The notes: generated from the sequence alone by a model not told the origin. A stretch of DNA of 64,000 nt from JBGAHD01 sp044226395 (GCA_044226395.1 JBGAHD010000002.1:248001-312000), one strand, 5' to 3'; counted from the stretch's first letter, positions 47,141 to 55,498 are shown. A program made the numbers and translations.

Positions 47141-47213
47141 GAGACACCGCGTTTTGGACGCAAGATGCTACCGCGCGCGCCCGAGTCCGCGAAGCGCTTC
47201 TGCAATTTCTGAC

Positions 47214-47242
47214 ATGACAAAGCGCCACACCGCCCCGATAAT
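47214..47242 (+). promoter_or_regulatory. sigma-70 promoter of the fatty acid desaturase gene
   Basis: ATGACA (47214-47219) and GATAAT (47237-47242), each matching five of six consensus bases, with an ideal 17-bp spacer. It lies 30 bp before the start codon. A directly repeated TGACA precedes the -35. Confidence 0.6.
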
Positions 47243-47271
47243 GTTGCGTAGTTCTCTTGAGCGAGCGCCTC

Positions 47272-48486
47272 ATGTCTGCTGCCTTGTCGGAATACTTGGC
47301 CTTCGGCCTGACCGGTTCACCGTGGCTCGTGGTCGGTATCTACTTTCTGATCGTCACCCAGCTCACCATTTTCTCCGTCACGCTGTACTTGCACCGTTCG
47401 CAGGCGCATCGCGGCGTCGACTTCCATCCGGTGATCGCGCACTTCTTCCGCTTCTGGACCTGGCTGACCACGGCCATGGTCACCAGCGAATGGGTCGGCA
47501 TTCATCGCAAGCACCACGCCAAGTGCGAGACCGAGGAAGATCCGCACAGCCCGCAGGTCTACGGCATCAACAAGGTCGTGTTCCACGGCGTCACGCTGTA
47601 CCAGCGCGCCAAGCGCGACAGCACCATCGTCGAGCAGTACGGCAAGGGCTGCCCGAATGACTGGGTCGAGCGCCATGTCTACGCGCCGCATTCCGCGATG
47701 GGCCCGACCCTGATGCTGTTCATCAACCTCGCGCTGTTCGGCGCGGTGGGCTTGACGATCTGGGCGGCGCAGATGCTGTGGATCCCGGTGTTCGCCGCCG
47801 GCGTGGTCAACGGCCTGGGCCACTGGTGGGGTTATCGCAACTTCGAGACCTCGGACCGTTCGACCAACCTCACGCCGTGGGCTTTCTTCATCGGTGGCGA
47901 GGAACTGCACAACAATCACCACGCTTTCCCGAGCTCGGCCAAGTTCTCGCTGCGCGGCTTCGAGTTCGACATCGGCTGGGCCGTGCTGCGCGTGATGGAG
48001 AAGCTGCGCCTGGCCAAGATCCTGCGCGTGGCGCCGGAGCTCGACGAGCGTCCGGAAGTGGCCACGCCCGATCTGGAAACGCTCAAGGCGGTGCTCGCCC
48101 ATCGCTTCAACGTGATGACCCATTACTTCCGCGGCGTGATCGTGCCGGTGCTGCGCGAAGAAGCCGCCAGCGCCAGCCATTCGGTCAAGCAGCTCGGCGG
48201 TCGCCTGCGTCGCGCCCTGGCCAATGATGGTCGCTGGCTCGAGCCCGACGCGCGCGAGCGTCTGAGCGCCTGGGTGGAGGAACGCCCCCTGCTGTCGACC
48301 GTGGTCGAGTACCGCCGTCGCCTGGCCGAGGTGATGGAGCGCTCGGGCAAGAGTTCCGATGCCCTGCTCGAATCCTTGCGCGCCTGGTGCGCCGACGCCG
48401 AGCGTTCGGGCATCGATTCGCTGCAGCAGTTCGCGCGCCGTCTGCGCGGCTATGTCCTGGTGCAATCGGTCGGCACGCGTTCCTGA
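47272..48486 (+). CDS. Acyl-CoA/fatty acid desaturase (delta-9 type)
   Basis: Membrane di-iron desaturase that introduces a double bond into acyl chains. 404 residues. Three histidine boxes: HRSQAHR, HRKHHAK and HNNHH, plus the outer GHWWGYRNFET that follows the usual pattern. Four membrane segments before residue ~200. The C-terminal ~150 residues (EKLRLAKILRVAPEL...VLREEAASASHSVKQLGG) are cytosolic and helical, as in related Pseudomonas DesB/DesT-associated desaturases. Likely important for unsaturated lipid content. Confidence 0.92.
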   Translation: MSAALSEYLAFGLTGSPWLVVGIYFLIVTQLTIFSVTLYLHRSQAHRGVDFHPVIAHFFRFWTWLTTAMVTSEWVGIHRKHHAKCETEEDPHSPQVYGINKVVFHGVTLYQRAKRDSTIVEQYGKGCPNDWVERHVYAPHSAMGPTLMLFINLALFGAVGLTIWAAQMLWIPVFAAGVVNGLGHWWGYRNFETSDRSTNLTPWAFFIGGEELHNNHHAFPSSAKFSLRGFEFDIGWAVLRVMEKLRLAKILRVAPELDERPEVATPDLETLKAVLAHRFNVMTHYFRGVIVPVLREEAASASHSVKQLGGRLRRALANDGRWLEPDARERLSAWVEERPLLSTVVEYRRRLAEVMERSGKSSDALLESLRAWCADAERSGIDSLQQFARRLRGYVLVQSVGTRS

Positions 48487-48534
48487 CGCGCGCCGATTCG
48501 TCGTCAAATGCCGTCAACCCAAGGGGGAAATGCG

Positions 48535-48897
48535 ATGCGTAAGTGGTCTCTCGCCGCGGCTGCCGCGGTCATGGCTATGGCCTGCGGCTCGGCCAGCGCC
48601 GGCAAGTTCGATGCGTCCGTGGTGATTCTCAACAAGTCGAGCTGGGACATTCATCAGCTCTATCTGTCCTCGACCGAGACCGAGGAATGGGGTCCGGATC
48701 AGCTCGGTGACAAGGTCATCGGCACCGGCGAGTCCTTCACCCTGCACAGCATTCCGTGCGATTCCTACGATGTGCGCCTGGTCGACGAAGACGGCGACGA
48801 GTGCGTGGTCGGCGGCGTCGACATGTGCAATGACACCGGCAAGTGGATCATCTCCGACGAAGATCTACTGACCTGCCAGGCGGCCACGGATCAGTGA
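48535..48897 (+). CDS. Small acidic exported protein of unknown function
   Basis: 120 residues. Start chosen after AAGGGGGAAA; signal MRKWSLAAAAAVMAMACGSASAG (about 22 residues). The mature ~98 residues are acidic, all-beta-looking, and hold three Cys (SIPCDSYDVRLVDEDGDECVVGGVDMCN, plus one near the end), so a disulfide is likely. NKSSWDIHQLYLSSTETEEWGPDQLG is reminiscent of a small conserved exported domain seen in Xanthomonads and Myxobacteria, from memory only. Function unknown. Confidence 0.7.
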   Translation: MRKWSLAAAAAVMAMACGSASAGKFDASVVILNKSSWDIHQLYLSSTETEEWGPDQLGDKVIGTGESFTLHSIPCDSYDVRLVDEDGDECVVGGVDMCNDTGKWIISDEDLLTCQAATDQ

Positions 48898-48945
48898 TCC
48901 CGCCCGCGTCGGCCGGCCTCGCGCCGGCCGACGTCCGTGCCGGCT

Positions 48946-50364
48946 TCAGTTCTCGAAGCCGTGCACGAACACCGCGTCGTAGCCCGTCGCCGACAGCTGG
49001 ATCGTGTAGATCGGTTGCACGCCCGACGTGTTCGTGAAACTCAGCGACGTCTGCGCCGTCTGCGGCCCCACCGAACCCGTGTTCGCATTGAACGTGAAGG
49101 TGAACTCGCAGCTATCGCCCACCGGCAACGAGACCGGACAGTTGTTGGTCGAACTGAAGGGCGACACCACGTTGCCGCCGATGAAGTTCACCAGCGGCAG
49201 ATAGGTCGTGTTGGTGACCTTGACCTTGGCCGGATGCTGCGTGCCCAGCTTGATCAGGCCGAAGTCGACCGCCAGCGGCGAGACCTGACCGATCGTGCCC
49301 ACGCCGCGACCCGTGAAGTTGTAGGGCTGATTCTGCGACGCGCCCGGGCGCGAGAAACCCATCGCCGTGGCGGCCATGTGCTCGCGCACTTCCTTGGGCC
49401 CGAAGCGATAGATGATCGAACAGGTCGAACCGGCGTCGGCCGTGCTCGACGTGCAGCCCGAGCCACCGCCGATCTGACCGCTGAACGCGCCGCCGTCGCT
49501 GCCGTCGACGCTGAAGCCACCGCCCGCGTAGTTGATCTGCACGGCGCTCAAGTTGGTGAAGTTCACCGGCACCTGCAGGCGCGAACCCACGCGCACTTCG
49601 CCGAAATCGAAACCGATCGGCGTGATCGCCACTACGCCGACGCTGTTGATGCCCGTGCCCTTGACCGCGATCGGATAGAGCTGACTGATCGCGGGAGCGG
49701 CGGTGGTCACCGACAGGCTGGTTTGCCCCATCACCTCGCCCACCTGCTGCGGCGTGAAGCGATAGTTGAACTGACAACTCGCGCCCGGTGCCAGGCTGCC
49801 GCCGCAGGTGCCGCCAGTGGCCGAGAAACCATTGCCGCTGATGCCGCCGCCGGCGAAGCTCACGGTGTCGCTGGTGGGATTGGTCACCGTGATCGGCACG
49901 GTCGCGGTCTCGCCAATCAGCCAACTGCCGAAGTCGATGCTGCGCGGGGTCATGTCGACCAGGCTCGGCGTGCCGCTGCCGGTGAAGCTCAGCGGCACGA
50001 ACTGGCTCGTGCCGAGATACGTCACGCCCACGGTGGTGCTGGCGGTCATCACCACGCCATCGTCGTTGGACGGCCGGAAGGTGTAGTTGAACTCGCACGT
50101 GCCGCCGGAGGCCAGCGACGGGCCGCAGGTTCCGGCATTGGCGAAGAAATCGTTGTTGGCGCTGAAGCCGCCGCCGGAAAAGGTGATCGTGCCGGCCGTG
50201 AGATTGCGCACCGTCACCGGCGTGGTGACGCGCTGGCCCATGCGCACGGCGCCGAAATCGACCACGACCGGGCCGATATTGGCGTGCTTGGGCGGAAAGA
50301 ACTGCGCGCGCGCGGTCGGCACGGACACCAGTGCCAGGATCAAGCAAGCAAGAACGTGGCGCAT
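48946..50364 (-). CDS. Secreted choice-of-anchor D domain repeat protein
   Basis: 472 residues: signal peptide (to about ARA-Q), then four copies of an ASH/choice-of-anchor D Ig-like domain (DFGAVRMGQRVTTPVTVRNLT, DFGSWLIGETATVPITVTNPT, DFGEVRVGSRLQVPVNFTNLS, DFGLIKLGTQHPAKVKVTNTT). Each carries paired Cys residues (GTCGPSLASGGTCEF). The protein ends VFVHGFEN, a short motif I associate with exported Xanthomonadales proteins. Probably extracellular; ligand unknown. Confidence 0.85.
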   Translation of the reverse strand: MRHVLACLILALVSVPTARAQFFPPKHANIGPVVVDFGAVRMGQRVTTPVTVRNLTAGTITFSGGGFSANNDFFANAGTCGPSLASGGTCEFNYTFRPSNDDGVVMTASTTVGVTYLGTSQFVPLSFTGSGTPSLVDMTPRSIDFGSWLIGETATVPITVTNPTSDTVSFAGGGISGNGFSATGGTCGGSLAPGASCQFNYRFTPQQVGEVMGQTSLSVTTAAPAISQLYPIAVKGTGINSVGVVAITPIGFDFGEVRVGSRLQVPVNFTNLSAVQINYAGGGFSVDGSDGGAFSGQIGGGSGCTSSTADAGSTCSIIYRFGPKEVREHMAATAMGFSRPGASQNQPYNFTGRGVGTIGQVSPLAVDFGLIKLGTQHPAKVKVTNTTYLPLVNFIGGNVVSPFSSTNNCPVSLPVGDSCEFTFTFNANTGSVGPQTAQTSLSFTNTSGVQPIYTIQLSATGYDAVFVHGFEN

Positions 50365-50613
50365 GTCGGACTCCGCGACCGATGCTGTCCACGCTAAAAC
50401 GGCCCAGAGGGGTGCAATCGCACGCGCAGGGTCATCGTGCCAAGCCGACGAATGCCCGAACTAGGCGCGCCGCGCATCGCGGCGAATGCGTGTTGCGACG
50501 AGACTGACTGGTCTCGCGGTGAGCGAATGCCTGAATGAAGTGGGGATCGCCCAAGGTTGAGCGAGGCCCGCAATGCCAAAGCACTCACTCTCCAGCGAGC
50601 GAGACCCTAAATG

Positions 50614-50638
50614 AAAAAGGGCCCGCCTCTCGGCGAGC
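50614..50638 (-). terminator. tandem terminator copy 3 (distal)
   Basis: GCTCGCC-gaga-GGCGGGC stem (7 bp, one G-U) followed by T5 on the minus strand. Confidence 0.7.
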
Positions 50639-50651
50639 GAATTCCCAAATG

Positions 50652-50676
50652 AAAAAGGGCCCGCCTCTCGGCGAGC
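50652..50676 (-). terminator. tandem terminator copy 2
   Basis: Same hairpin as the neighbouring copies with a 7-bp stem, then T5 on the minus strand. Confidence 0.75.
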
Positions 50677-50689
50677 GAATCCCTAAATG

Positions 50690-50716
50690 AAAAAGGGCCC
50701 GCCTCTCGGCGAGCCC
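50690..50716 (-). terminator. intrinsic terminator of rpmB-rpmG (copy 1, proximal)
   Basis: On the minus strand GGGCTCGCC-gaga-GGCGGGCCC (9-bp stem with one G-U) followed by T5, 34 bp after the rpmG stop. Confidence 0.92.
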
Positions 50717-50749
50717 TAGTTCCAGGAAGCGGCGGCCGAAGCCGACCGA

Positions 50750-50914
50750 TTACTTGATCTTCGCTTCCTTGTAGATGACGTGCTTGCGCACCACCGGATC
50801 GTATTTCTTGATTTCCATCTTGTCCGGGGTGGTCTTCTTGTTCTTGTCGGTGGTGTAGAAATGGCCGGTACCGGCCGAGGACACCAGACGGATCTTATCG
50901 CGCTTGGAAGCCAT
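50750..50914 (-). CDS. rpmG: 50S ribosomal protein L33
   Basis: 54 residues, too short for many gene finders. Starts MASKRDKIRLVSSAGTGHFY and continues with DKNKKTTPDKMEIKKYDPVV and a short basic end, matching bacterial L33. The zinc-ribbon Cys pairs of the C-plus form are absent, so this is the zinc-independent type. Starts 12 bp after rpmB and is cotranscribed with it. Confidence 0.95.
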   Translation of the reverse strand: MASKRDKIRLVSSAGTGHFYTTDKNKKTTPDKMEIKKYDPVVRKHVIYKEAKIK

Positions 50915-50926
50915 GGCTTACGTTCC

Positions 50927-51163
50927 TCAGATCTTTTCGCCGCGGGCGCGCAGCTCGGCCAGAATGGTGTCGATGCCATTCTTGTCGATGGTGCGCAGGG
51001 CATTGGTGGAAACGCGCAGCTTCACCCAACGATTCTCGCTGGCGACCCAGAACCGACGTTCGTGGATGTTGGGGTTGAAACGACGCTTGGTCTTGTTGTT
51101 CGCGTGCGAGACAGAGTGTCCCTTGAGTGCACGCTTACCGGTTACTTGGCATACACGAGCCAT
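50927..51163 (-). CDS. rpmB: 50S ribosomal protein L28
   Basis: 78 residues: MARVCQVTGKRALKGHSVSHANNKTKRRF, NIHERRFWVASENRWVKLRVS, LRTIDKNGIDTIL. Typical proteobacterial L28. First gene of the rpmB-rpmG unit, preceded by a strong promoter and a structured leader. Confidence 0.97.
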   Translation of the reverse strand: MARVCQVTGKRALKGHSVSHANNKTKRRFNPNIHERRFWVASENRWVKLRVSTNALRTIDKNGIDTILAELRARGEKI

Positions 51164-51190
51164 GAATCACCTGTGCGAGTACGTTGGCGC

Positions 51191-51313
51191 CACCCTTGGC
51201 CAGGGTGACAGGCGGCCCCTCGCGGCAATTGGGCCGCGGCGCATGGTCAGGGTGGGAACTCTCGCCGGCCGGGCTCGGACACCATGCGGTCCGGACCTGC
51301 GCCCCTCGGGCGC
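51191..51313 (-). promoter_or_regulatory. structured leader of rpmB-rpmG (three hairpins)
   Basis: The ~160-nt leader can form CACCCT-N5-AGGGTG (51191-51207), GCGGCCC-N12-GGGCCGC (51212-51237) and GCGCCC-CTC-GGGCGC (51299-51313). Such leaders can bind the ribosomal protein itself; no family match is known to me. Confidence 0.35.
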
Positions 51314-51330
51314 GGGCTAGCGAGCCGCGC

Positions 51331-51360
51331 TTTATAGCGGAGGCGGACCCAAGCTGGCAA
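51331..51360 (-). promoter_or_regulatory. sigma-70 promoter of rpmB-rpmG
   Basis: Minus-strand TTGCCA (51360-51355) and TATAAA (51336-51331), both five of six, with an 18-bp spacer. Transcription would start near 51324, about 160 nt before rpmB. Confidence 0.75.
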
Positions 51361-51377
51361 GTGCCCGAACCGCGGGC

Positions 51378-51725
51378 TCAGGCCGGACGCGGGCCTTCGG
51401 CGTCGCCGGGCGGCTTGCGCCAGCCGTGGTGGCTGATGTCCATGTACAGGCTGTAGGCCGCGGTGAACGCGGGAAACAGATTCTGCAGCACGCCCACCGA
51501 GTCGCTCTTGGCCGAGAACAGAAAGTAACTCAGCGTCATCACGCTGCCGACCAGGCTCATGTACCAGAACATGCGCGGGATCACCGGCTTGCGCGCGCGC
51601 TTGGTGGCCAGGAACTGCACCAGCCAGCGCCCGGCGAACATCAGCGCGCCGACGTAGCCGATCACCTTCCACGGCGTCACATGGATGCCGGTCCAGCTCA
51701 GCCACGCGATCTCGTGATTCATCAT
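51378..51725 (-). CDS. Lipid A biosynthesis N-terminal (LABN) domain membrane protein
   Basis: 115 residues with three membrane segments. LSWTGIHVTPWKVIGYVGALMFAGRWLVQFLAT and RMFWYMSLVGSVMTLSYFLFS are the LABN pattern, as found fused to or beside lipid-A/undecaprenyl glycosyltransferases. The start is the first of two adjacent ATGs; it overlaps the glycosyltransferase stop (ATGA). Together with the family 2 glycosyltransferase it probably modifies a lipid-linked sugar. A longer upstream start is unlikely. Confidence 0.88.
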   Translation of the reverse strand: MMNHEIAWLSWTGIHVTPWKVIGYVGALMFAGRWLVQFLATKRARKPVIPRMFWYMSLVGSVMTLSYFLFSAKSDSVGVLQNLFPAFTAAYSLYMDISHHGWRKPPGDAEGPRPA

Positions 51726-52444
51726 CGGTCGATTTCCTCGACCTGGGTGCGCTTGGCGCGGCGGATCAACCAACCCACGCCGCGCAGATCACTGATGCCC
51801 ACCCACAGTCGATTCCACATGCCGTACTTGGACACGCCGCGCGTGCGCGGCCGATGATTGACCGCGACCGACTTCACCTGCCAGCCCGAACGCTGAAACA
51901 ACGCCGGCAAGAAGCGATGCATGTGATCGAAATACGGCAGATCGAGAAAGGCCTCGCGCTCGAACAGCTTCAGGCCGCAACCGGTGTCGGGCGTGGCGTC
52001 GCGCAGAATGCGCGAGCGAATGCCATTGGCGATCTTCGACGACAGACGCTTGATCACGTCGTCGCGGCGATTGACGCGCCAGCCGGCGAAGCACTTCACC
52101 GCGGCATCGGCCTGCGCGCGCGCCTCGAGGAGCTTGGGGATGTCGGCCGGATCGTTCTGGCCATCGCCGTCGAGCGTGGCGATCCAGCGCCCGGTCGCGG
52201 CCTTGACCCCGGTGCGCACGGCGGTGCTCTGTCCGCTCTGACTCAGGTGACGCACCACGCGCAGTTCCGGATAGCGCGTGCGCGCGTCGCGCAACACCGC
52301 GAGCGAATCGTCGCGGCTGGCATCATCGACGTAGACGATCTCGAAATCGACGCGACGCCGCAGGGCGGCGACGATTTCCTCGATCAGGGGCTCGATGTTG
52401 TCGCGCTCGTTGAACACGGGCACGACCACGGACAGATCGCGCAT
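51722..52444 (-). CDS. Family 2 glycosyltransferase (ArnC/DPM-like)
   Basis: 240 residues. GT-A core: LSVVVPVFNERDNIEPLIEEI, FEIVYVDDASRDDS, RHLSQSGQSTAVRTG, the DxD-like TLDGDGQNDP, and TPDTGCGLKLFEREAF. No C-terminal membrane helices, so it is the DPM1-type rather than ArnC with two transmembrane segments. Overlap with the LABN gene suggests one function, probably transferring a sugar to a polyprenyl phosphate for envelope lipid modification. Confidence 0.9.
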   Translation of the reverse strand: MRDLSVVVPVFNERDNIEPLIEEIVAALRRRVDFEIVYVDDASRDDSLAVLRDARTRYPELRVVRHLSQSGQSTAVRTGVKAATGRWIATLDGDGQNDPADIPKLLEARAQADAAVKCFAGWRVNRRDDVIKRLSSKIANGIRSRILRDATPDTGCGLKLFEREAFLDLPYFDHMHRFLPALFQRSGWQVKSVAVNHRPRTRGVSKYGMWNRLWVGISDLRGVGWLIRRAKRTQVEEIDR

Positions 52445-52511
52445 GGCGGACTCGCGGGGAAATGGGCCGCGAACGGTAGCGTAATCGGCCCGAGGCCGCC
52501 ACCCCGCGGGC

Positions 52512-53216
52512 TCAGGCGCTGGCGGGGTCGAGCACCTTGCGCCACTGGCTTTCGATGGCGTCGAAACTCGCGTCCTGATCGGCGACCATGACCAGAGTGC
52601 CCGAGCCCAAGGGCACGGAGCGCCCCTTGAGTCCGCCGCGCGACCACGACGAACGCTCGTCGACGCGATCGACCACGAAATACACGGTCACCGGCCCCTC
52701 GGGACGCTGCACCACCATGTGAATCGCGCGCGCGCGACCCAAGGGACAAGGATTGATGTAGTTGATCTCGCCGGGATCGCCGCCAAGCGTCACGCCACGC
52801 TCGGCGAACACCGCGTCGACCTGGGTCTCGGGCACGCGCGCCTTGGCGGCGAGCGCGTAAGGCTCGTGCGAGAGATGCGCCACGGCGAGATCGGGCAGCG
52901 CCTGCGCCGTCGGCGAAGTCGCCACGTACAAGGCCAGCACGCTCACGCCCAGCGCCAACACCGCCGCCGCGCGCCACGCGGTGAAGCGACGCGCGCCATG
53001 CTGACGACGCTCGGCCGTGGTCTGCGCCAGCAGAATGCGATCGGCCAAACTCTCGGGCACGCTGATCGCGAGCGCGCTCTTGAAGCGTCGCTCGAAGGCA
53101 TGCACGCGCTCGTGCGCCTGCGCGCAGCCCGGACATTGCGCGCGATGCGCGGCCATCTCGGGCGTCAGCGTGTCGGGCACGGCGCCCAGTTGTCGGCGGA
53201 ATTCAAAGCAGTTCAT
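52512..53216 (-). CDS. DUF3379-family anti-sigma-like membrane protein
   Basis: 234 residues. Zinc-binding-type N-terminus MNCFEFRRQLGAVP...HRAQCPGCAQAH (His-x3-Cys-x2-Cys), a membrane helix near 81-103 (WRAAAVLALGVSVLALYVA), and a C-terminal periplasmic domain with INYINPCPLGRARAIHMVVQRPEGPVTVYFVV. The layout is of an anti-sigma factor. It overlaps the sigma gene by 14 bp and is expected to hold it inactive. Confidence 0.85.
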   Translation of the reverse strand: MNCFEFRRQLGAVPDTLTPEMAAHRAQCPGCAQAHERVHAFERRFKSALAISVPESLADRILLAQTTAERRQHGARRFTAWRAAAVLALGVSVLALYVATSPTAQALPDLAVAHLSHEPYALAAKARVPETQVDAVFAERGVTLGGDPGEINYINPCPLGRARAIHMVVQRPEGPVTVYFVVDRVDERSSWSRGGLKGRSVPLGSGTLVMVADQDASFDAIESQWRKVLDPASA

Positions 53217-53721
53217 GCACGCGCGCCTCGGTGTCGCTTCCGCCCAGCAGCGCCTTCAACTTTTGTCGAGCGCGAAACAGCTGGGTCATGACGGCGGCAC
53301 TGGAAAGTTTCAGTTCGTTGGCGATCTCCTCGCAGCTGAAGCCACCGAGCACCTGCATCAGCAGGGGCTCGCGGTACTTCGCGTCGAGCCGGTGCATGGC
53401 GCGCCGGATCAAGGCGTCCTCGCCTTCTTCCTCCGGCGTGCGGCCGTCGCGATCCTCGATCGCGAGGTCGTCGATGTTGTCCAGGTCGGGCGTCTTGCGC
53501 TCGAATAAGCGCGCGTGCTCGCGTCGCAGGATGGTGATCAGCCAGGCCTTGGCCGCGGCCGTGTCACGCAAATCATCGAGCGAACGCCAGGCGCGCAGGA
53601 ACGCCTCCTGCACCAGGTCCTGGGCCAGGGCCTCGTTGCGGCACAGCCAATAGCCGAAGCGATACAGATCGCTCGACGTGGCGCGTACCAGGGCATCGAA
53701 CTGGGCTTGTTTGGTCGCCAT
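53203..53721 (-). CDS. ECF-type RNA polymerase sigma factor
   Basis: 172 residues. Region 2 LYRFGYWLCRNEALAQDLVQEAFLRAWRSLDDL and region 4 LDAKYREPLLMQVLGGFSCEEIANELKLSSAAVMTQLFRARQKLK are clear. The start was set at MATKQAQFDAL. The DUF3379 gene follows with a 14-bp overlap, a typical sigma/anti-sigma pair. Trigger unknown. Confidence 0.92.
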   Translation of the reverse strand: MATKQAQFDALVRATSSDLYRFGYWLCRNEALAQDLVQEAFLRAWRSLDDLRDTAAAKAWLITILRREHARLFERKTPDLDNIDDLAIEDRDGRTPEEEGEDALIRRAMHRLDAKYREPLLMQVLGGFSCEEIANELKLSSAAVMTQLFRARQKLKALLGGSDTEARVHELL

Positions 53722-53775
53722 GCGGATCAGGTGACCGGAAGGGCGCGGCGTTCCTTTCACCGCGCCGGGCGAGCG

Positions 53776-54672
53776 CTATTTGATGCGCTCGAGAATGCCG
53801 TCGAGTTCGTCGAGGCTGAAGTATTCGATCACCAGCTTGCCGCGACCGGCGCGACCCTGCTGGATCTGCACGCGCGCGCCCAGGCGCTCGGTCAGGTCCT
53901 GCTGCAGACGCTCGACATTGGGGTCGCCGCGCTCGGCGCCGCGCGCGCCGATGCGCCCGGCCTTGCCCTTGGCGGTGGGCTGTTCGCCGTGGGCCTGACG
54001 CGCGCGCTCCTCGAGCTCGCGCACCGACCAGCCGTTGTCGGCGGCGGCCAGCGCGAGCTTGCGCGCCTCGGCCTCGGGCAAGGTCAACAGCGCGCGCGCG
54101 TGACCCATTTCCAGGCGACGATTCTCGAGCAGGGTCTTGATGTCGGCCGACAGATCGAGCAGGCGCAGCAGATTGCTCACCGCCGCGCGCGAACGGCCCA
54201 CGGCCTCGGCGGCCTGTTGATGGGTGACGTGGAATTCGTCGATCAGGCGCTTGAGCGCGGCGGCTTCTTCCAGCGGATTGAGGTCTTCGCGCTGGATGTT
54301 CTCGATCAGGGCCATCGCCACCGTGGCCTGATCGGGCACTTCGCGCACGACGCAGGGCACTTCGGTCAGATCGGCCAGTTGCGCCGCGCGCCAGCGACGC
54401 TCGCCGGCGATGATTTCGTAGCGATCGCGGCCGATCGGACGCACGATGATCGGTTGAATCAGGCCCTGGGCGCGGATCGAATCGGCCAGTTCCTTCAAGC
54501 GTTCCGGGTCCATGCCCGTGCGCGGTTGATAGCGGCCGGGCTGGATCTGTTGCACCGGCAGGTGTCGCAGTTCGCCGCCGGCGCTGGTCGATTCACTGTC
54601 GCCGGTGGTGTTGTCCAGTCCGAGCAAGGCGTCGAGGCCGCGCCCCAGCTTGGGTTTCTTGCTGGTTGCCAT
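53776..54672 (-). CDS. parB: Chromosome partitioning protein ParB
   Basis: CTP-dependent DNA clamp that marks the origin region. 298 residues: KPKLGRGLDALLG start, LPVQQIQPGRYQPRTGMDPERL, CTP-binding GERRWRAAQLA and ENIQREDLNPLEEA, HTH VTHQQAAEAVGRSRAAVSNLLRLL, and the C-terminal dimerisation part. No parS match was seen in the window. It follows parA with a 20-bp gap. Confidence 0.96.
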   Translation of the reverse strand: MATSKKPKLGRGLDALLGLDNTTGDSESTSAGGELRHLPVQQIQPGRYQPRTGMDPERLKELADSIRAQGLIQPIIVRPIGRDRYEIIAGERRWRAAQLADLTEVPCVVREVPDQATVAMALIENIQREDLNPLEEAAALKRLIDEFHVTHQQAAEAVGRSRAAVSNLLRLLDLSADIKTLLENRRLEMGHARALLTLPEAEARKLALAAADNGWSVRELEERARQAHGEQPTAKGKAGRIGARGAERGDPNVERLQQDLTERLGARVQIQQGRAGRGKLVIEYFSLDELDGILERIK

Positions 54673-54692
54673 GGTGTCGCTGGGGCTCCGTG

Positions 54693-55481
54693 TCAGGCCG
54701 CGTTGTTGGTCGGCTGCGGGCCGCGCTCGCGCCGGATCACTTCGCCGGCGAGACCGAGATAAGCGATGGCGCCACGCGACTCGCGATCATAGTGCGAGAT
54801 GGGAATGCCGTGACTCGGCGCCTCGGCCAGACGCACGTTGCGCGGCACCACGGTGCGATAAACCTTTTCGCCGAAGTGCTTGAGCAACTGCGCGGAGACT
54901 TCGTTGCCGAGGTTGTTGCGCACGTCGTACATGGTGCGCAGCAGACCTTCGATCTCGAGATCGGGATTGAGCCGCTGCTTCACGGCCTTGATGGTGTTGA
55001 CCAGGGCGCTCAGGCCCTCCAGCGCAAAGTATTCGCACTGCATCGGAATCAGCACGCCTTGCGCGGCGGTGAGCGCGTTCAAGGTCAGCAACGACAGCGA
55101 CGGCGGGCAATCGACCAGAATGTACTGGTACTTGTTGGCCAGCGGCGCGAGCGCGTGACGCAGCCGCGTCTCGCGCGCGATCTCGTCCATCAGCTTGATC
55201 TCGGCCGCGGTCAGATCGCCGTTGCCCGGCAGCACGTCGAAGCCGTGCGGCGTGGTGACGATGGCGCGCTCGGCGGGCGCTTCCTCGAGCAGGACCTCGC
55301 AACCGTTGGGCTTGGCCTCGGCCTTGTTCACGCCCGCGGCCATGGTGGCATTGCCCTGCGGATCGAGATCCACGAGCAGCACCTTGCGCCTGGCCTCGGC
55401 GAGCGCCGCGGCAAGGTTGACGGCGGTGGTGGTTTTACCCACTCCACCTTTTTGATTGGCGATGGCGATGATCCGGGACAT
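54693..55481 (-). CDS. parA: Chromosome partitioning ATPase ParA
   Basis: Deviant Walker-type ATPase for chromosome segregation with ParB. 262 residues: IIAIANQKGGVGKTTTAVNLAAAL (residues 4-27), VLLVDLDPQGNAT, ILVDCPPSLSLLTLNAL and the PRNVRLAEAPSHGIPISHYD signature. It follows rsmG with a 17-bp gap, the conserved gidB-parA-parB order. Confidence 0.97.
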   Translation of the reverse strand: MSRIIAIANQKGGVGKTTTAVNLAAALAEARRKVLLVDLDPQGNATMAAGVNKAEAKPNGCEVLLEEAPAERAIVTTPHGFDVLPGNGDLTAAEIKLMDEIARETRLRHALAPLANKYQYILVDCPPSLSLLTLNALTAAQGVLIPMQCEYFALEGLSALVNTIKAVKQRLNPDLEIEGLLRTMYDVRNNLGNEVSAQLLKHFGEKVYRTVVPRNVRLAEAPSHGIPISHYDRESRGAIAYLGLAGEVIRRERGPQPTNNAA

Positions 55482-55498
55482 ACCGCGAGCGTGTTGCG

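Larger units (their letters stand above)
50609..50719 (-). repeat. three tandem 38-bp terminator repeats after rpmG
   Basis: The unit AAATGAAAAAGGGCCCGCCTC continues with tctcggcgagcgaatccct and recurs at 50609, 50647 and 50685 (period 38). Each carries the same stem-loop and A5 run (T5 on the minus strand). The copy nearest rpmG has the complete 9-bp stem; the other two have 7 bp. Confidence 0.9.
50365..50749. other. 385-bp region downstream of rpmG with a tandem terminator array
   Basis: No gene. It carries three 38-bp repeats with a terminator-like hairpin in each (50609-50719) and fainter, decayed relatives of the unit at about 50520-50545 and around 50585-50604. It ends at the beginning of the converging choice-of-anchor gene's upstream sequence. 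Confidence 0.7.

Noticed and set aside
53732..53754. GGAAC...GTCA on the minus strand as an ECF sigma autoregulatory promoter
   Set aside because: The spacing (14 bp) is too short and the start would lie almost at the ATG.
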